The notes: a model not told the origin generated them from the sequence alone. A stretch of DNA of 64,000 nucleotides from Plectosphaerella cucumerina (GCA_020746995.1 JAGPXD010000007.1:992001-1056000), one strand, 5' to 3'; counted from the first letter of the stretch, positions 1 through 11,312 are shown. Program-made: numbers and translations.

Positions 1-1475
1 AAGCCTGCAGGCAACGAACGGCCAGGGCCCCCGTCCCCCGGATGAGGGTCATCGACTGCGCATCACGGACCATCGTCAAGCATACACCCGGCCTGCCCTA
101 CGCCGCTCTCAGCTACGTCTGGGGCTCCGGGCCACCAGATCCCTACGTCTACCCGAACCTCTCAGACCGCGTACCGGACGTCATCAACGACGCCATGACG
201 GTCACCAAGAAGCTCGGCATCCCCTACCTCTGGGTCGACCGCTACTGCATCTGGCAAGACGACCCAACACAGTCGCACAAGATGGAGCAGATCAACGCCA
301 TGGGCCAGATCTACGGCGACGCCATCATCACCATCATATCAACAGCTGGCGGAAATAGCTTCGGCATGCCCGGCGTCGGCGGCGGAAGGAGTCTCTACCA
401 GCAAATCACCGGCCGGTCTCGGGACATCAAGCTCGTCGCCGACTACGGGTGGCAGGCGCAAGCTCTCGTGCTGTCGCGGTCAAAATGGCAGACGAGGGGT
501 TGGACCTTTCAAGAATGGATCCTTTCGACACGGGTGCTCGTCTTCTCGCCGTATCGCGTGTCGTACGAGTGCGCCGGCATGCAATGCATCGAACAGCTCA
601 ACTGCCCCATCGGCCTAAACAATGACAGGCCGCAGCGGCCGCAGCACGATAACCTGTATCGCCCCGAGGGCGCCGTGGTTTTCCTCTCATCGTTTGCCAG
701 TCGCCAGCTGACGTACGATGCGGACGGTCTCAATGCCATGGCGGGTATACTGCAGACGTGGACGGCGGCTAACCCTGGCGCGGCGCACCTGATGGGCGTG
801 CCTGTTATTCTGCCGCCGCCGGAGGAGCGTACGGCTGAGACGCTGTTTCGGGCGGTCTGGGAGGGGTTGGCGTGGCGGACGACGGAGAGTTGGGTGGTGA
901 GGTCTACCCGACGGAGAGGGATGCCGACGTGGTCGCACGTTGGAGTCAAGGGGGCAAGATTTTTGACGGACATCCGAGCTGACACGGGGCATTTGCCGCG
1001 CCGAAAGGAGACCGCGGTACTGAAGTTGGAGGGGGGCATGAGTCTTGAGATGAAGGGCGGCGCTGTCCACACCTTGGAAGACTTTGTGCAAGCTGGGATG
1101 CACAAGACAGACGGGTGCAGGAGCATCGCTGCCCTCCACCTCACCGGCTGGTGCTTCACTCCTCGCTGCTTTGTTAAGAAGAACGAAAAGGACTACCTCC
1201 AGGTACCGGCGGGCTCGTCTGAGCATCTGCTGCGGTTCGTTCCAGATATCGCGGCGATCGAATTTGACAAGGCTCCTTGAGGGAAATTTGTGGCTATCTC
1301 TCCGTACTCGGCCGAGGAGAGCTACTGCGCGATCATGTGTGAGCGCAGCGACGAGGATGGACTGCTGAGAAGGGTTGGGAGACTTTCGCTGTATCACGAG
1401 ACACCCGGCGAGGAGGGGTTCGTCAATATCAAGGAGACGCTGGAGGCGCGATGGGACACGATTAGGCTGGTTTAG
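1..1475 (+). CDS. HET-domain (heterokaryon incompatibility) protein, 5' partial, with in-frame TGA
   Basis: The frame is open from base 3, so the true start lies upstream of the window; the first ATG is at 42. The segment after it carries HET-domain blocks: YAALSYVWG (near residue 20 of the visible part), LWVDRYCIWQDD, then a Q-x-M-G-Q-I-Y-x-D-A block and TRGWTFQEWILSTRVLVF. HET domains trigger cell death after fusion of incompatible hyphae. A TGA at 1278-1280 interrupts the frame, but the same frame stays open to a TAG at 1473-1475. The 64 codons after the TGA look like the usual HET C-terminal tail (ERSDEDGLLRRVG..LYH). I found no intron with GT/AG ends and the right phase that removes the TGA, so this is a nonsense allele, a readthrough case or a base error. 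The family call is firm; the integrity of the protein is not. Confidence 0.8.
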
Positions 1476-1677
1476 AGTTGGGGGGTTGGCGAGAGGGGCT
1501 TGGAGATGCATCACAGGACTTACTGAGGAACCTGTTGTGTCGATTGACCTGCTACGTCGAAAGATTCTGTGCGTCTAAGCACAGTGGAGGTCTTTTGGGA
1601 ATGTCCTGACGGACCATCTTTGGTATCATTGTGTATCTGTAGAAGTACTAGGCGAAGGTTTGCACATCCTGCTCTCC

Positions 1678-3193
1678 TTACTTGGCCACCACCTCCTCCT
1701 GCTCGCCATCGCTGCTCTCCAGGGCATGGTCCTTGGGCTTCTCGGGCACCAACCAGACGGCGGCAAATGTGAAGGGGATGCAGAGGAAGAACATGACGGC
1801 GGCGACGATGAGGTTGACCAGAGGCGAGACCTTGACAGCGCCAACGGCAAAGGCGAGGCAGCTTCCGACGGACTCGAAGCTGCGGAGCAGACCGACGGCA
1901 AGGGCCAGGGTTTCAATGTCGTCGAAGAAGATGCCGATGAGCCAGTAGACGAACATGTAGTGCGACTCGTTCATGAAGCGGAACATGACCTGGACGGCGA
2001 AGCCGCGGCCGAACCCGGGCGAGGCCCAGTCGAGAGTGACGGGCGGGTTGGCCTTGTGGTACTCGTTCTCGACGACGAACTGCCAGATGAAGAGACTCGT
2101 CATGACGATGGAGAAGCCAGTCCAGACGAAGCGGGCGGTCTTGGGGCGGCTGAGCCACTTGTTGTCGAGGAACCAGCCCCAGAAGATGTTGGCCAGGGTG
2201 GCGGCGATGCCCGATGTGAGGGAGGCGAGGGCGCGGGAGCGGACGGAGAAGTAGCGGACGAGGAAGATGCCGACGTAGGTGCCGTTCCAGTTGAATCCGA
2301 CGAGGATTGGGATGAGGAGGAAGAACTCGCGGCGGCGGATGAGGGTCCCCCACTTGCGGCACTGCTCCTTGAACGAGTGCGTCTTGCGGGAGGTGTTGGG
2401 GAGAGGGGTGCCGTTGGCGCGGATGACCTTCTCAGGGGGCGAGACGAGGAGGGCCAAGGGGAGGCCGAGGCACTGCAGGGCGATGAGGACGAGGTAGGTG
2501 GTGTAGCCGACCTTGCCGCGCTTGTCGGTCCTGGTGTTGAGGGAGAGCTGGATGGAGGAGCCGATGAGCTGGCCGAGCTCACGGAGACCGAGCCAGATGC
2601 CCGTGAACTTGCCGCGGTCACCGACGCCGGCGTAACCCAGGGCGATGGCGCCCTCTGAGGCCCAGAGGGCGGAGGCGGCGATGCCGCAGGTAGCGCCGCC
2701 GAAGAGGACAAACCACTCGGTTCCGTAGCGGTTGTTGACGTAGAGGGAGGCGCTGTAGGGTGCATAGCCGAGGGTACCCATGACGAGGACCCATTTGACA
2801 CCGATCTTGTTGGCGAGGATGCCGAAAAGAGAGCAGCCGAAGATCATGATGCCGAAGGTGAGGCTGTTGGCGCCGTTGACGAGGTAAGGCTCCTGCTGGC
2901 CGCCGGCGCCGGTGTCTGGGGAAGGTCAGCTAGGGAGCTGGTGTTATGAGTGGTAGGTGGCACTCACTGTTCAGGGCGTTCCAAATGCCCGGCTGGGTGA
3001 AGGAGATGAGACCAACGATGATGACGTTGAAGAGGGGGCTGCGGTAGACGCGCGTGAATTTGGACACGTTCTTCCGGGGGGCAGCATCGTCAGAGTCGAC
3101 GGCCTGCTCGGTAGACGCGACGACATCGCTGATGGGCCGGTCGTTGTCGCTGCCCGTGTGGACGGCGACGTCCTTTGGGTTCTCGCTCGACAT
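1678..3193 (-). CDS. UNC93-like MFS transporter
   Basis: Two exons: 3193-2968 and 2915-1678, with a 52-nt intron (GTGAGT...CAG). Splicing gives 487 aa with an unbroken frame. A hydrophilic N-terminus of about 50 residues, rich in Asp and Ser, precedes a polytopic membrane protein with about 11-12 hydrophobic segments. Examples are VIIVGLISFTQPGIWNAL at the exon 1 end and FVLFGGATCGIAASALWASEGAIALGY in the middle. The layout and the WNALN...G motif after TM1 match the fungal UNC93/DUF895 branch of the major facilitator superfamily, whose substrates are mostly unknown. The C-terminus is short and acidic (SSDGEQEEVVAK). It is transcribed away from the dioxygenase gene at 4005 across an 811-bp shared upstream region, so the two may be co-regulated. 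Substrate cannot be read from sequence. Confidence 0.85.
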
Positions 3194-4004
3194 GTTGGCT
3201 TAGGCACAGCAGAGGTGAGTGAGGAGGTGAGACGGAACACCCACCCCCACGATGCGAGAGGAATCCTCCATACTTGTACCCGTCATCACACCCACGGGCC
3301 TCGCCTGTATGCAGTGAAAGATTTTCCCGGGCTTGTCCTCCAGACCTCCATCCAAATGGAGTCGGCGGTTGGCCGACAGCAAGTGCTTGGAATGGGCTCG
3401 GCCTCAATGGCAGCCCGATATCCGTCAGTTGCCGCACGTCGACGATCGCGCGTCCACATAAAAAGCGCGCTGGTTATCGTCCATGAAACCTCGCTAAGCT
3501 TGAAGAGGGGCAGACACCGTCCTCGGGAGTCGGCCGATGGGGCAGCGTGCGGACGACGTGCTCAGCTTGCAGATGTCGTGATGGGGGAATCCCGCTGTAG
3601 GGCGAGATGTGGCGAACGGGTTCATCTCTCGCGTGCCCCCACGGACGCGCTAGGCGATGTCGCCATCGGTTGATTCCACCCCCATTGGGACCCTGGGACC
3701 GGGGTCTCTCGGCTTTGGGGACGTGCAAGTTGGGTCTCGCCGCCGGCGGACGTCTCGCGTGGGAAGCGCGTGGGCGGCGGCGACGATCGGAGGCATGATG
3801 TGAATCTTGGAGGGGATGGCGAATGTCTTGGGAGGGGATGATGGACCGGTATTTCAGGGGCGGATGCGTGGTGTTGAAGTCGGAAGATTCTCAGACACCT
3901 TTGCAGTTGAGTGCTGGAAGAACCAAGCTTCGCCAAGCTTCAGCCACTACAGCCACTGTAACACCGGAGAATTCCCGTTGAAAAGCCACTACCGGCCCGA
4001 CGCC
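3194..4004. promoter_or_regulatory. Shared divergent upstream region of transporter and dioxygenase genes
   Basis: 811 bp lie between the start codons of the UNC93-like transporter (-) and the dioxygenase (+). Open frames here are short and have no recognisable protein features. A short direct repeat, aagcttcgccaagcttc, sits near 3925. No clear TATA box was seen. It is presumed to be a bidirectional promoter. Confidence 0.4.
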
Positions 4005-5452
4005 ATGTCCCAGTCAACGTCCCCCGAGTCAGGACCGGCCGCCGGCCTCTTCCACCCTGCCCCCTACCCACCGGCCGTTACTTTGCCGTCTCCCTATCCC
4101 GCGGAGACCGTGTTTCCCTTGTCCCTTGCCGGGCCGGTCTCCAAAACCCCGCTTCCCGACCTCGTTGCCGCCGTCCGCCAGGCCTCCCGCGACGGCACAA
4201 TCCGGTCCTACCTCGACCGGCACGGCGGCATCTATTTCCAGGACCTGGGTCTCGAGACGGCCGACGACTTCTCCCAGTTTGCTCACGCCTTTGGTTGGAC
4301 TCCACATGAGGACATTGGCAACCCCGTTCGACGGACCGTTCATGCTCCCAACGTCGCTACGGCCAACGAGGGCCCAAACACGCAGCCTGTGTATCCGCAC
4401 AACGAGTTTGGATTGAGCCCGCACTACCCCGCTTATGTGCTGTTCTACTGCGCGTCGCCGCCTGAGACGGGTCGGTATTCAAAGCTGACATGGGTTTGAC
4501 ATGGGCTGATGGAACGATTCAGGGGGCGAGACGCCCATCAACAACTCCATCATCCTCTACCAGAGGCTCAAGGAGAGGCACCCTGACTTTATCACTGCTG
4601 TGGAGGAAAAGGTAGGCAGAACCGAGCCAGGAGTGACTACCCAGATGACTTCATCCGGCTAACGAACCCAGGGCGTGAGATATCAGCTGTTCTACCCCAA
4701 CACTCCTCGAGACCAGGTCTCTTCTGCCGGTACCTCGGTATTGCAGGCTTATGGGTCAAAAGTGGTCGATACTGACGACACGGAAACCGCCCGTCGTAAG
4801 ATCGAGACTGAGATCCAAAGACTTCCCACGGCGACTTGGGCTTGGGAGGGACAGGACGAAACCAACCCGCTGGGAAATTTACGAGTTTGGCAGAAGCTGC
4901 CAGGTACGGACCGTCATACTACGCCCTGCCTCGATGAAACCTTCTAACAGAAAGCAGCCGTCAGGATCCATGAGCAGACCGGCCTCCCAGCCTTTTTCAA
5001 CAACGTCGTCTCGCGGTTCCTGAACGCCCTTGCCGCTGACACATTGCTGCCCCCACACATCAACAAAGACGGCGCGTACCAGCCGCCGGCGTTCTACGGA
5101 GACGGGTCCCCGATTCCGAGAGAGTATCTTGACTCCGCCGTGGAGATCATCAAGTAAGAGACATGGCATCTAGGCTGGCGTGGAAAGTTGCTGACCGGAC
5201 GATACAGAGCGACTCGAGCTTTGGTGACGTGGAAGAAGGGCGACGTGGTCTTGCTAGACGTAAGTGGTCCAGGAGGGCTTGAGATGGGCATGTTGACTGA
5301 TGAACGACAGAACCATGCTGTCCAGCATGCTAGAGAACCGTGGACAGGGTGAGCCTCCTTACTGGTTTGTTGTACTGCCGATGGTAAACTGACAGTTCAA
5401 AAGACCTAGGAAGTTGCTGGCCAGCTTGTGGGATGAGCCTGTAGTGGTCTGA
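4005..5452 (+). CDS. TauD/TfdA-family Fe(II)/2-oxoglutarate-dependent dioxygenase
   Basis: Seven exons rebuilt from splice signals: 4005-4470, 4523-4611, 4672-4903, 4958-5153, 5208-5259, 5311-5348 and 5410-5452. They sum to 1116 nt, 371 aa, frame intact. The family (TauD/TfdA, clavaminate synthase-like) hydroxylates or cleaves small substrates using Fe(II) and 2-oxoglutarate. Visible motifs: the first iron ligands in YPHNEFGLSPHYP (HxE, as in clavaminate synthase, rather than HxD), PPETGGETPI directly after across the exon 1/2 junction, GDGSPIPREYLD, and KKGDVVLLDNHAVQHAREPWTG with the distal His and substrate-side Arg. The C-terminus (LLASLWDEPVVV) is the family's usual end. Seven exons in 1.45 kb is intron-rich for this window. 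Its divergent neighbour is a membrane transporter, which fits uptake or export of a substrate or product. The substrate is unknown. Confidence 0.85.
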
Positions 5453-6017
5453 AGAGAGAAGGGGTTGGCCATCCACCTGCCACGGCGGCAAGGGTGAATG
5501 GCGGAGACCCCAGCCTGGTCAAGGATGGTGCTCAACAGGCACGAACAGCACAGCAAGCATACAGTTAGTCAAGAGTTTCCAGACACTACTCTCTGACGGA
5601 CCACGGACCGCCCGCATCAGCATGCAAGATGGTCAACAGCGGGGCAGTTCGGGCTGCCCGGGAAGGATCCGGAGCCCCTGTCAACCTCACCACCACCCAT
5701 TGGCCACGGCGCGGCCTCGATCTTATTCCTGTCATCGTCATGGTAAGGCTGGCTCTGTGATTGGGGAAAGGCCCATCTTCAAAACCCATCGTGTACCCCT
5801 GGATCCAGCCGCCCGCGCTGGATCGTGCCTCTTCGGGGCCACGCCGTTGTCGCCTGTCTCTTGGCGCTTACTCTCCTGAAATTATCTTACGCTCCAAGAT
5901 CCACGCCCCTCGCCCTTCTACAGCTCTACTCAGTGTTCTCCAGATCATCACCTCTTGCCTGCTTTGCGGTAGCCACCAACCCGCCACCGCCCGGCCGTTT
6001 TCCATGTAGCCGGCGCC
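5453..6017. other. Intergenic, 3' of dioxygenase and 5' of Kelch gene
   Basis: 565 bp without a supported gene. The last 150 bp before 6018 are rich in C and T, as is common just upstream of fungal start codons. No repeat or RNA gene was seen. Confidence 0.5.
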
Positions 6018-8246
6018 ATGCGGACCTCGTCTCTCCTCGCCGTGGCCTTCGGCGCCGTCTCATACGCCGGCATTCCTACAAATGAGAACCCCGGCCAACC
6101 TCCCCACGTCCGCGACGATCAGCTCGACAGCCCCAACAAGTTCCAAAAGCGCAATGAGACAGCATGCGAGGAATCCTGCGCCAACTCCACGAGCGGCGAC
6201 CGCATGGCCCTCTGCGACGATCCGCAGTGGAAGCTCGACTTCGACACCTGCCTCCTCTGCTGCGACGACTATCCTGGCGTCTATGATGCCTACAACAAAG
6301 GCATCTTCTACGCCTCGCAGAGCTGCAACTTGACGTCCGAGGTAGGCTCCAAGGCCAAGCCGGTGACCAGGACGTACAGCCAAGCTCCCCTGGCAACCGA
6401 TCCCCCGTCGACAGTCCGCCAGTCGACGAGTTCTTGCGCCGCCAGGGCGGCAGAAGTGTGTGTGAATACGCTGCAATGGTGAGACGACCGTTTTGCTAAA
6501 ATTCTGTGCCCCAGTTGCTGTTATCGGGAACCGCATCTACTATGAGGGAGGCGAAGTCTCACAGAAAGGGCACGTCTCCGGCAGCGGCCGCAGCACCAAC
6601 CCTCGTTCGTCCCTCCAAAACCAGTCCGCCCGCTCAATCCCTCGCTGACTTGCCTTGACCGCAGTGAACACGACTCTCTCGCTCGACCTATCCTCCTCCT
6701 GGTTCCCTGCCAACGTCACCATGTCCGAGATCAGCCGTCCATCCGACATGCCAGAGACCAACACCCACGCCCTCCTCGTCGATGCCAAGTCGGAGGCCAT
6801 GTACATCTGGGGCGGCGAGATGTCCTATTCCCAGAAGCCCCCGAACCCGCCAAAGCTGTGGAAGTTTAGCGCCAAGGATGGCTCCTGGGGCGAGGAGAAG
6901 CCCGCTTCCGTTGATACCTTTGAGAGTATCGAGAGGACTGAGTACCCGGCATTTGCCAGCGCCCCGAACGCCGGCTACATTTTCGGCGGCCGCGTCATGG
7001 AGACGTCCGAGGGCGAAGACGTCCAGCCGCACAACCCCAGCCAGTTCTTATCTTTTGACTTTGAGACCAAGGCCTGGGAGAAGCACACCAATGCCCCATA
7101 CTCGGTAGATGGTACCTTGTGGGGAGGTCAGGCGATCTACGTTCCGGAGTATGGGCCGAACGGTCTCATCTTCATCATCGGAGGGTTGCGCGGTCGTGCA
7201 TCCCCGGAACCTACGTATCTTCGATTCGACCAGCTGCACTTCCTGGACCCTGTCACTGGCGAGTGGTACATGTAAAAGGCTACCGCGAGCGACACTTTCC
7301 TGACGGGACGTCACCAGCACTGTGTCGTTGGTGTGTCGGGCGGCAACGGAACATATGATATGTGAGTTATGTCGAGCAGCAGCCTCCCTCGTCATGTGTG
7401 AAAGACTGACACCAAGAACAGCTTCTTGTACGGTGGTGCCAACCAGATGGACCTATCCAGGTTCCACGGCATCCACGTCCTCAGCCTCCCGTCTTTCACT
7501 TGGACCCTGGCACACGTCCCCTCGGATGAGGGCTACGAACGACAAGGTCATGGCTGTGCTGTCGTCGGCAATAGTCAGCTTCTGTCCTGGGGCGGTCTGA
7601 CTACTGACGACTACATGACTTGGCGCAACGCGGATATCTTTCCCCAGGGCCTGGGCTTCTTCGACATGAACAAGCTGGAGTGGGTTGAGGGGTACAATGC
7701 CGATGGGGACGAGTACCAGGCAAATGATGTTGTGGTTTCCAAGTGAGATTCCTCAAATCCCACGTCGAAACAGTAGCTAACCTCCAGCGCAGAAGAGCCA
7801 CAACTGTCGAATGGTCGTCACCTGAAGTGAGCGCTCTATTCGCCAGCATCGCCGACAACAACACAGCCGAGGAAAGCGAAACTCCTGCCGCCGATGATGA
7901 GAGCAGCTCATCAGTACCCGTAGGCGCCATCGCAGGAGGAGTTGTCGGCGGGGTGGTTGCCATTGCCGCCATGGCCGCAGCCGTTTGGTTCTTCTGCCTG
8001 AAGAAGCGTCCCGTGCCGAAGCCAGACCCGGCAGATCGGCCTTTGACCCCGATTTTGGCCGAAGTGGAGGCAAAAGACCCCCCGAAGGTCGACACGGGGT
8101 ACATTCCAGAGTATGCAATGGCCGGGAACGGCTATGCGGGCGAACTTCATGCCCAGTCGCCGCCGGCCGAGATGCTGGCGCCGGGGCGGGATGGTCAGCC
8201 CTTGGCGCACGAGATAGAGGGGAATTACCCTCCGAAGAGAGCGTAG
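6018..8246 (+). CDS. Kelch-repeat single-pass membrane protein with in-frame TAA; N-terminal Cys-rich domain
   Basis: Proposed exons: 6018-6341, 6380-6455, 6515-6604, 6665-7361, 7422-7742 and 7793-8246 (653 codons plus stop). A signal peptide (MRTSSLLAVAFGAVSYAG) is followed by a Cys-rich domain (C-x3-C...LCDD...W..D..TCLLCC...C.L) of a type seen in fungal secreted proteins. Then come PVDEFLRRQGGRI-AVIGNRIYYEGGEVSQ and several Kelch-like blades (YIWGGEM, YIFGGR, FIIGGLRG, FLYGGAN, LLSWGGL). A transmembrane helix near VGGVVAIAAMAAAVWFF and a basic stop-transfer (CLKKRPVPK) precede a 75-residue cytosolic tail. An in-frame TAA at 7273-7275 falls inside a conserved stretch (EWYM-stop-KATA); CAA (Gln) to TAA is the simplest origin. 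The intron at 6342-6379 would be only 38 nt, unusually short, so the N-terminal Cys-rich part could instead be a separate gene ending at 6482. Confidence 0.7.
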
Positions 8247-8769
8247 GTGGCTTAGAAAGTTCAAAATTCACAATGAGCGTTGTAGTTTAAATTGCGGTGG
8301 GAAGGATATTGCTCGATTTTGAGCATCTACATTCTCTGGATCGACAGATCGTGCAGGCTGGACAGAGCCAAATCCACCCACCTATGTATGCACCTACGAG
8401 TTCGGCCGGTCAGCCCTGCTCGATCTTAAGGCTCTCTAGATTTTAAAGAAGACCCCGAACACTCTTATAATTGAATGCTGCTCATGTTCTTCCGTTCCCG
8501 CGGCTCAGTGCTCGCCGTCATGCAACTGACGAAATCCTCCCCTCCGACTTTACCCGCCCTGGCTGCTTCGTCCACATTCCCATGGCCTTCTAAACCACCA
8601 GGCCCATAGATTTACCGGTAGTTAAACTCCTTTTCATCCTAAAACCATGACGCCATCCGAATCGACTGTGGAATGTTCCCAGTGGCGAGGTGGACAAGCT
8701 CAAAACAGAAAACCCCTAGCAAAATGTCTATCCCAGGAACCTAAGGAAAACATTGGCAAATTCAAAATT
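8247..8769. other. Intergenic between Kelch gene and decayed secreted-protein gene
   Basis: About 520 bp, more AT-rich than the flanking genes. It probably holds the 3' ends of the two convergent units. I see no gene, RNA or repeat. Confidence 0.5.
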
Positions 8770-8962
8770 TTAGCCGTTGGCGTCGACAAAGCCGAGACCG
8801 CAATATCTGCTGGCTTTGACGCGGAGGTTGATTTCACCTCGAACCCATGCTTCGCCATTCTGGGGGACACATCCAGTGGCATACTCCACACCCACGCGTA
8901 TTTTGGGCCAGTGCGGCTGCTGCGTGAGCAGCAACAGCGATGAGAGCGGTGAACGTGACCAT
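8770..8962 (-). pseudogene. Small secreted Cys-containing protein, probable frameshift
   Basis: On the minus strand an ATG at 8962 opens a clear signal peptide (MVTFTALIAVAAHAAAALA) followed by QNTRGCGVCHWMC. The frame then runs into a stop at 8834. One base away, a second frame continues with NGEAWVRGEINLRVKASR and ends YCGLGFVDANG, stopping at 8770. Removing a single base in the cccccagaatgg stretch (near 8865) would join them into a 60-aa class secreted protein. No intron of workable length fits. What I see is the signal peptide and two adjoining frames; that they were one gene is inference. The alternative is that the short 42-aa product is the real protein, or that this is not a gene. 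Confidence 0.35.
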
Positions 8963-10415
8963 TTTGGCTAGGTAACCGTTGAGGGAAGAAGTTGGTATGT
9001 GCAAATGAGGAAGCAATTCGGCTTGTGATGAAGAGGTAGAGTTGACGGTTTAGGCTGACGTTTTGAAGCCCAGAATTGAGAATGAGTGTGTCGATCTGAT
9101 AAAGGGTTGGTCTATAGGCGGAAGGTCAGAGGTGCACATCTTGTAGGCCTTGATGAGACTACACGGACATTAACAGCACTCCGTGGTCCGAGTCCGGATA
9201 GATCAAAAGCAGGCTGTGCAGTCATGTATTTGTATTCGTATTCGAGACAAGGTAGATTAAACCAGTCAGTGCAGCTATGGATCCGAGTCGATGTGTTGGA
9301 ATCCTAGATCGAGTCATTCGAGCACGCCCTGACAGACCATGATACGCCGGCCGGCTGCTTGGCAGAGAAATGGCCCATCAAATTGCGGGCCCAAATGAAC
9401 CATTTGCCCGTTCGTGTGTCCCGTTGTAGAAGTTGATAGCGCTGGTCTGGCAAAGCGCCATGAGACGGCATCGTTGACAGCAGGTCTGACCCCAGCCGGT
9501 TCTCCGTGCCATTTTGTGGTCTGGGATCGGTACTGTCTTGCACAGCTTGCTCGCGACCACCCGGTTCTTCCTCCGAATCATTGCCAGGCATAGTCTCGGA
9601 GCAGATGCCGTCATTATGTTCTTCCGCCGCAGTAGAGCCACCAACTGGGTGTGAACTAGAAGAGCCAGCATGTTGAGGAAGTGAGAATCAAACACACAGT
9701 CGAATTTCGCTTCATGTTGCCGCGTACTTTTACTTCGAGGGTCCTATCATGGGCCAAGAACGTGGGATGGATGAGCATTGAAGCCATGTTGAAGTGTTCG
9801 AGGGGTTTCCTGGATGGATCCTTCGTGGGCGGAAGACGAGGAGAAAGAAGGGGGGTTGAAGTGCAATTGCTGTTGGAGTGAAGTTAAAATCATGTGCAGA
9901 TTATCAGAAACCTAATGGAAGTTTTCAAATGTAAAGAAACGTGAGGAGGCGAGCGGCCAATGCAAGGTCGATGTTGGCGAACTGGCCGAAGCCGGATAAA
10001 CAAGCCGTGTCAAAGTGGCAGGTAGTGGGATCGATATCAGTGGGAACATGAAGCATTGACAAACCAAGATTTCCGATCTGAGAACCCATTCTGTCGGATC
10101 AGGGCCTTCTTGATGAAATTTTGGGACGCGTCAAGCCAGCGCGTTCCAGGGTTTGATCTTGCCAGAAACTCCCCCGGCAGCCGCTGCATTCCGCCCGTTC
10201 GCACACCCACCCGTCAGAACCGAAATACAAATAATTCACACGACCAGCTGTACACCCAAGTCACAACCCCGAGTTCAGCCTCTGTACTACATCTTGGATA
10301 TACGCCAGGTACGTGAACCAGAACCAACCGGCTCTGCTGTTCTGGATGCTAAAAGGTGGCAGGATTGAGTTCCCGAGAAGGATTGCCTCGCATCGGCATC
10401 CGTCTGCAAGCTGCA
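8963..10415. other. Gene-poor stretch
   Basis: About 1.45 kb with no supported gene. A minus-strand frame open from about 9650 to 9304 codes for a low-complexity hydrophilic peptide without a convincing start or domain. No tandem repeat or transposon end was recognised. Confidence 0.4.
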
Positions 10416-10880
10416 ATGGCCAGCTCGAAGAATTGCCGAAGAAGCCTGAAGATTCGGGCCAAAAGAAAGAAGAACAAGCTTGCGCTCAAGCAGTTTCTCT
10501 CCAACCCACCGCCTGGACTGGAGCACATCGTGGCGGGTATCGCGATGTCCGTCGAAGAAGCCAGAAGGCTACGACGACAGAAGAAGGAGCTTGAGAGAAC
10601 TGTGGAGAGACAAGAGATCGCGCTGCAACAGGCTCAGATTGCCGAGTCTATGAGGAAAGCCGAGGAACAACGTCGGCAGATTGCCAAGGAAAGGGCAGCG
10701 GAGTCGCTGGCCAAGGCGAGCCGCCCGATGCCGCGCCTATGGCACTCGAATCCTCTCGCGGAGACGGCGCAGGAGGCACGCACCCACAACTGTCACCGAC
10801 AACCTCGTGAGTTTCCGGAGATCTTCGCTCGGCTGGGTCTCTCGGTAGCCAGGTCGAGGCCGCGCGGCGACATGAACTAG
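10416..10880 (+). CDS. Small basic coiled-coil protein, hypothetical
   Basis: A 154-aa frame starting at ATG 10416. The N-terminus is strongly basic (RRSLKIRAKRKKNKLALKQF). Residues about 45-105 are predicted from composition to be a long charged helix (EEARRLRRQKKELERTVERQ, then EIALQQAQIAESMRKAEEQR), typical of a coiled coil. The last 50 residues are low in recognisable features. I do not recognise the family. A basic region followed by a charged helix also occurs near the C-terminus of pogo/Fot1-type fungal transposases, so a transposon remnant is possible, but no DDE catalytic region is present nearby. It sits alone between gene-poor stretches, and there is no splice or promoter evidence. 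Confidence 0.35.
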   Translation: MASSKNCRRSLKIRAKRKKNKLALKQFLSNPPPGLEHIVAGIAMSVEEARRLRRQKKELERTVERQEIALQQAQIAESMRKAEEQRRQIAKERAAESLAKASRPMPRLWHSNPLAETAQEARTHNCHRQPREFPEIFARLGLSVARSRPRGDMN

Positions 10881-11312
10881 ATGTGGTCGACTTGAAGGGC
10901 GGACTCAAGCATGTAGCGAAGAGTCAGCGAAGAAGAAGACGAGTGTTCAACATGGGCTTGCCTGGCTGTGACCCCAGCAGTGGGTATTTCTGGACGGGTC
11001 AATCAGGGACAATTGGAACATGGAGAATCGCGGGGTGATTGGGAATCGGCGGAAACCATCTTCCCAGGTTACAAGGTTGTCACTTAGGTGCGGAATGGGC
11101 AGCAGGGCGTTTTGTGAACTTCCGACAGACACGCATGTAGGTTTGGTGCACCACGGGATACATTTACCAAATGAGGAACGACCAACACCAGACACTTAAC
11201 GAATTCTAGGAGACAGGCGATGCAGTGGTCGTGAGATTTGGTTCTTGTCATTCACACGTCTATGCGAGTCATTAAATCTAGGATTGGGCCTCTCGCCGGA
11301 CAGCTCCTGAGT
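10881..11312. other. Intergenic, 3' of GDP-mannose transporter gene
   Basis: About 430 bp with no gene seen. It probably includes the 3' UTR of the minus-strand transporter gene. Confidence 0.5.

Noticed and set aside
1203..1281. Possible intron removing the HET-gene TGA
   Set aside because: GT and AG exist but the 79-nt length breaks the reading frame.
1660..2658. 332-aa plus-strand frame, very rich in Glu, Asp, Gly
   Set aside because: It is the antisense shadow of the UNC93-like transporter exon; composition is that of a GC-rich reverse frame.
7272..7317. Possible intron removing the Kelch-gene TAA
   Set aside because: The 46-nt interval has GT and AG but joins the exons out of frame.
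9304..9695. Minus-strand frames of about 100 aa that could form a secreted gene
   Set aside because: No clean signal peptide or splice pair joins them; composition is uninformative.
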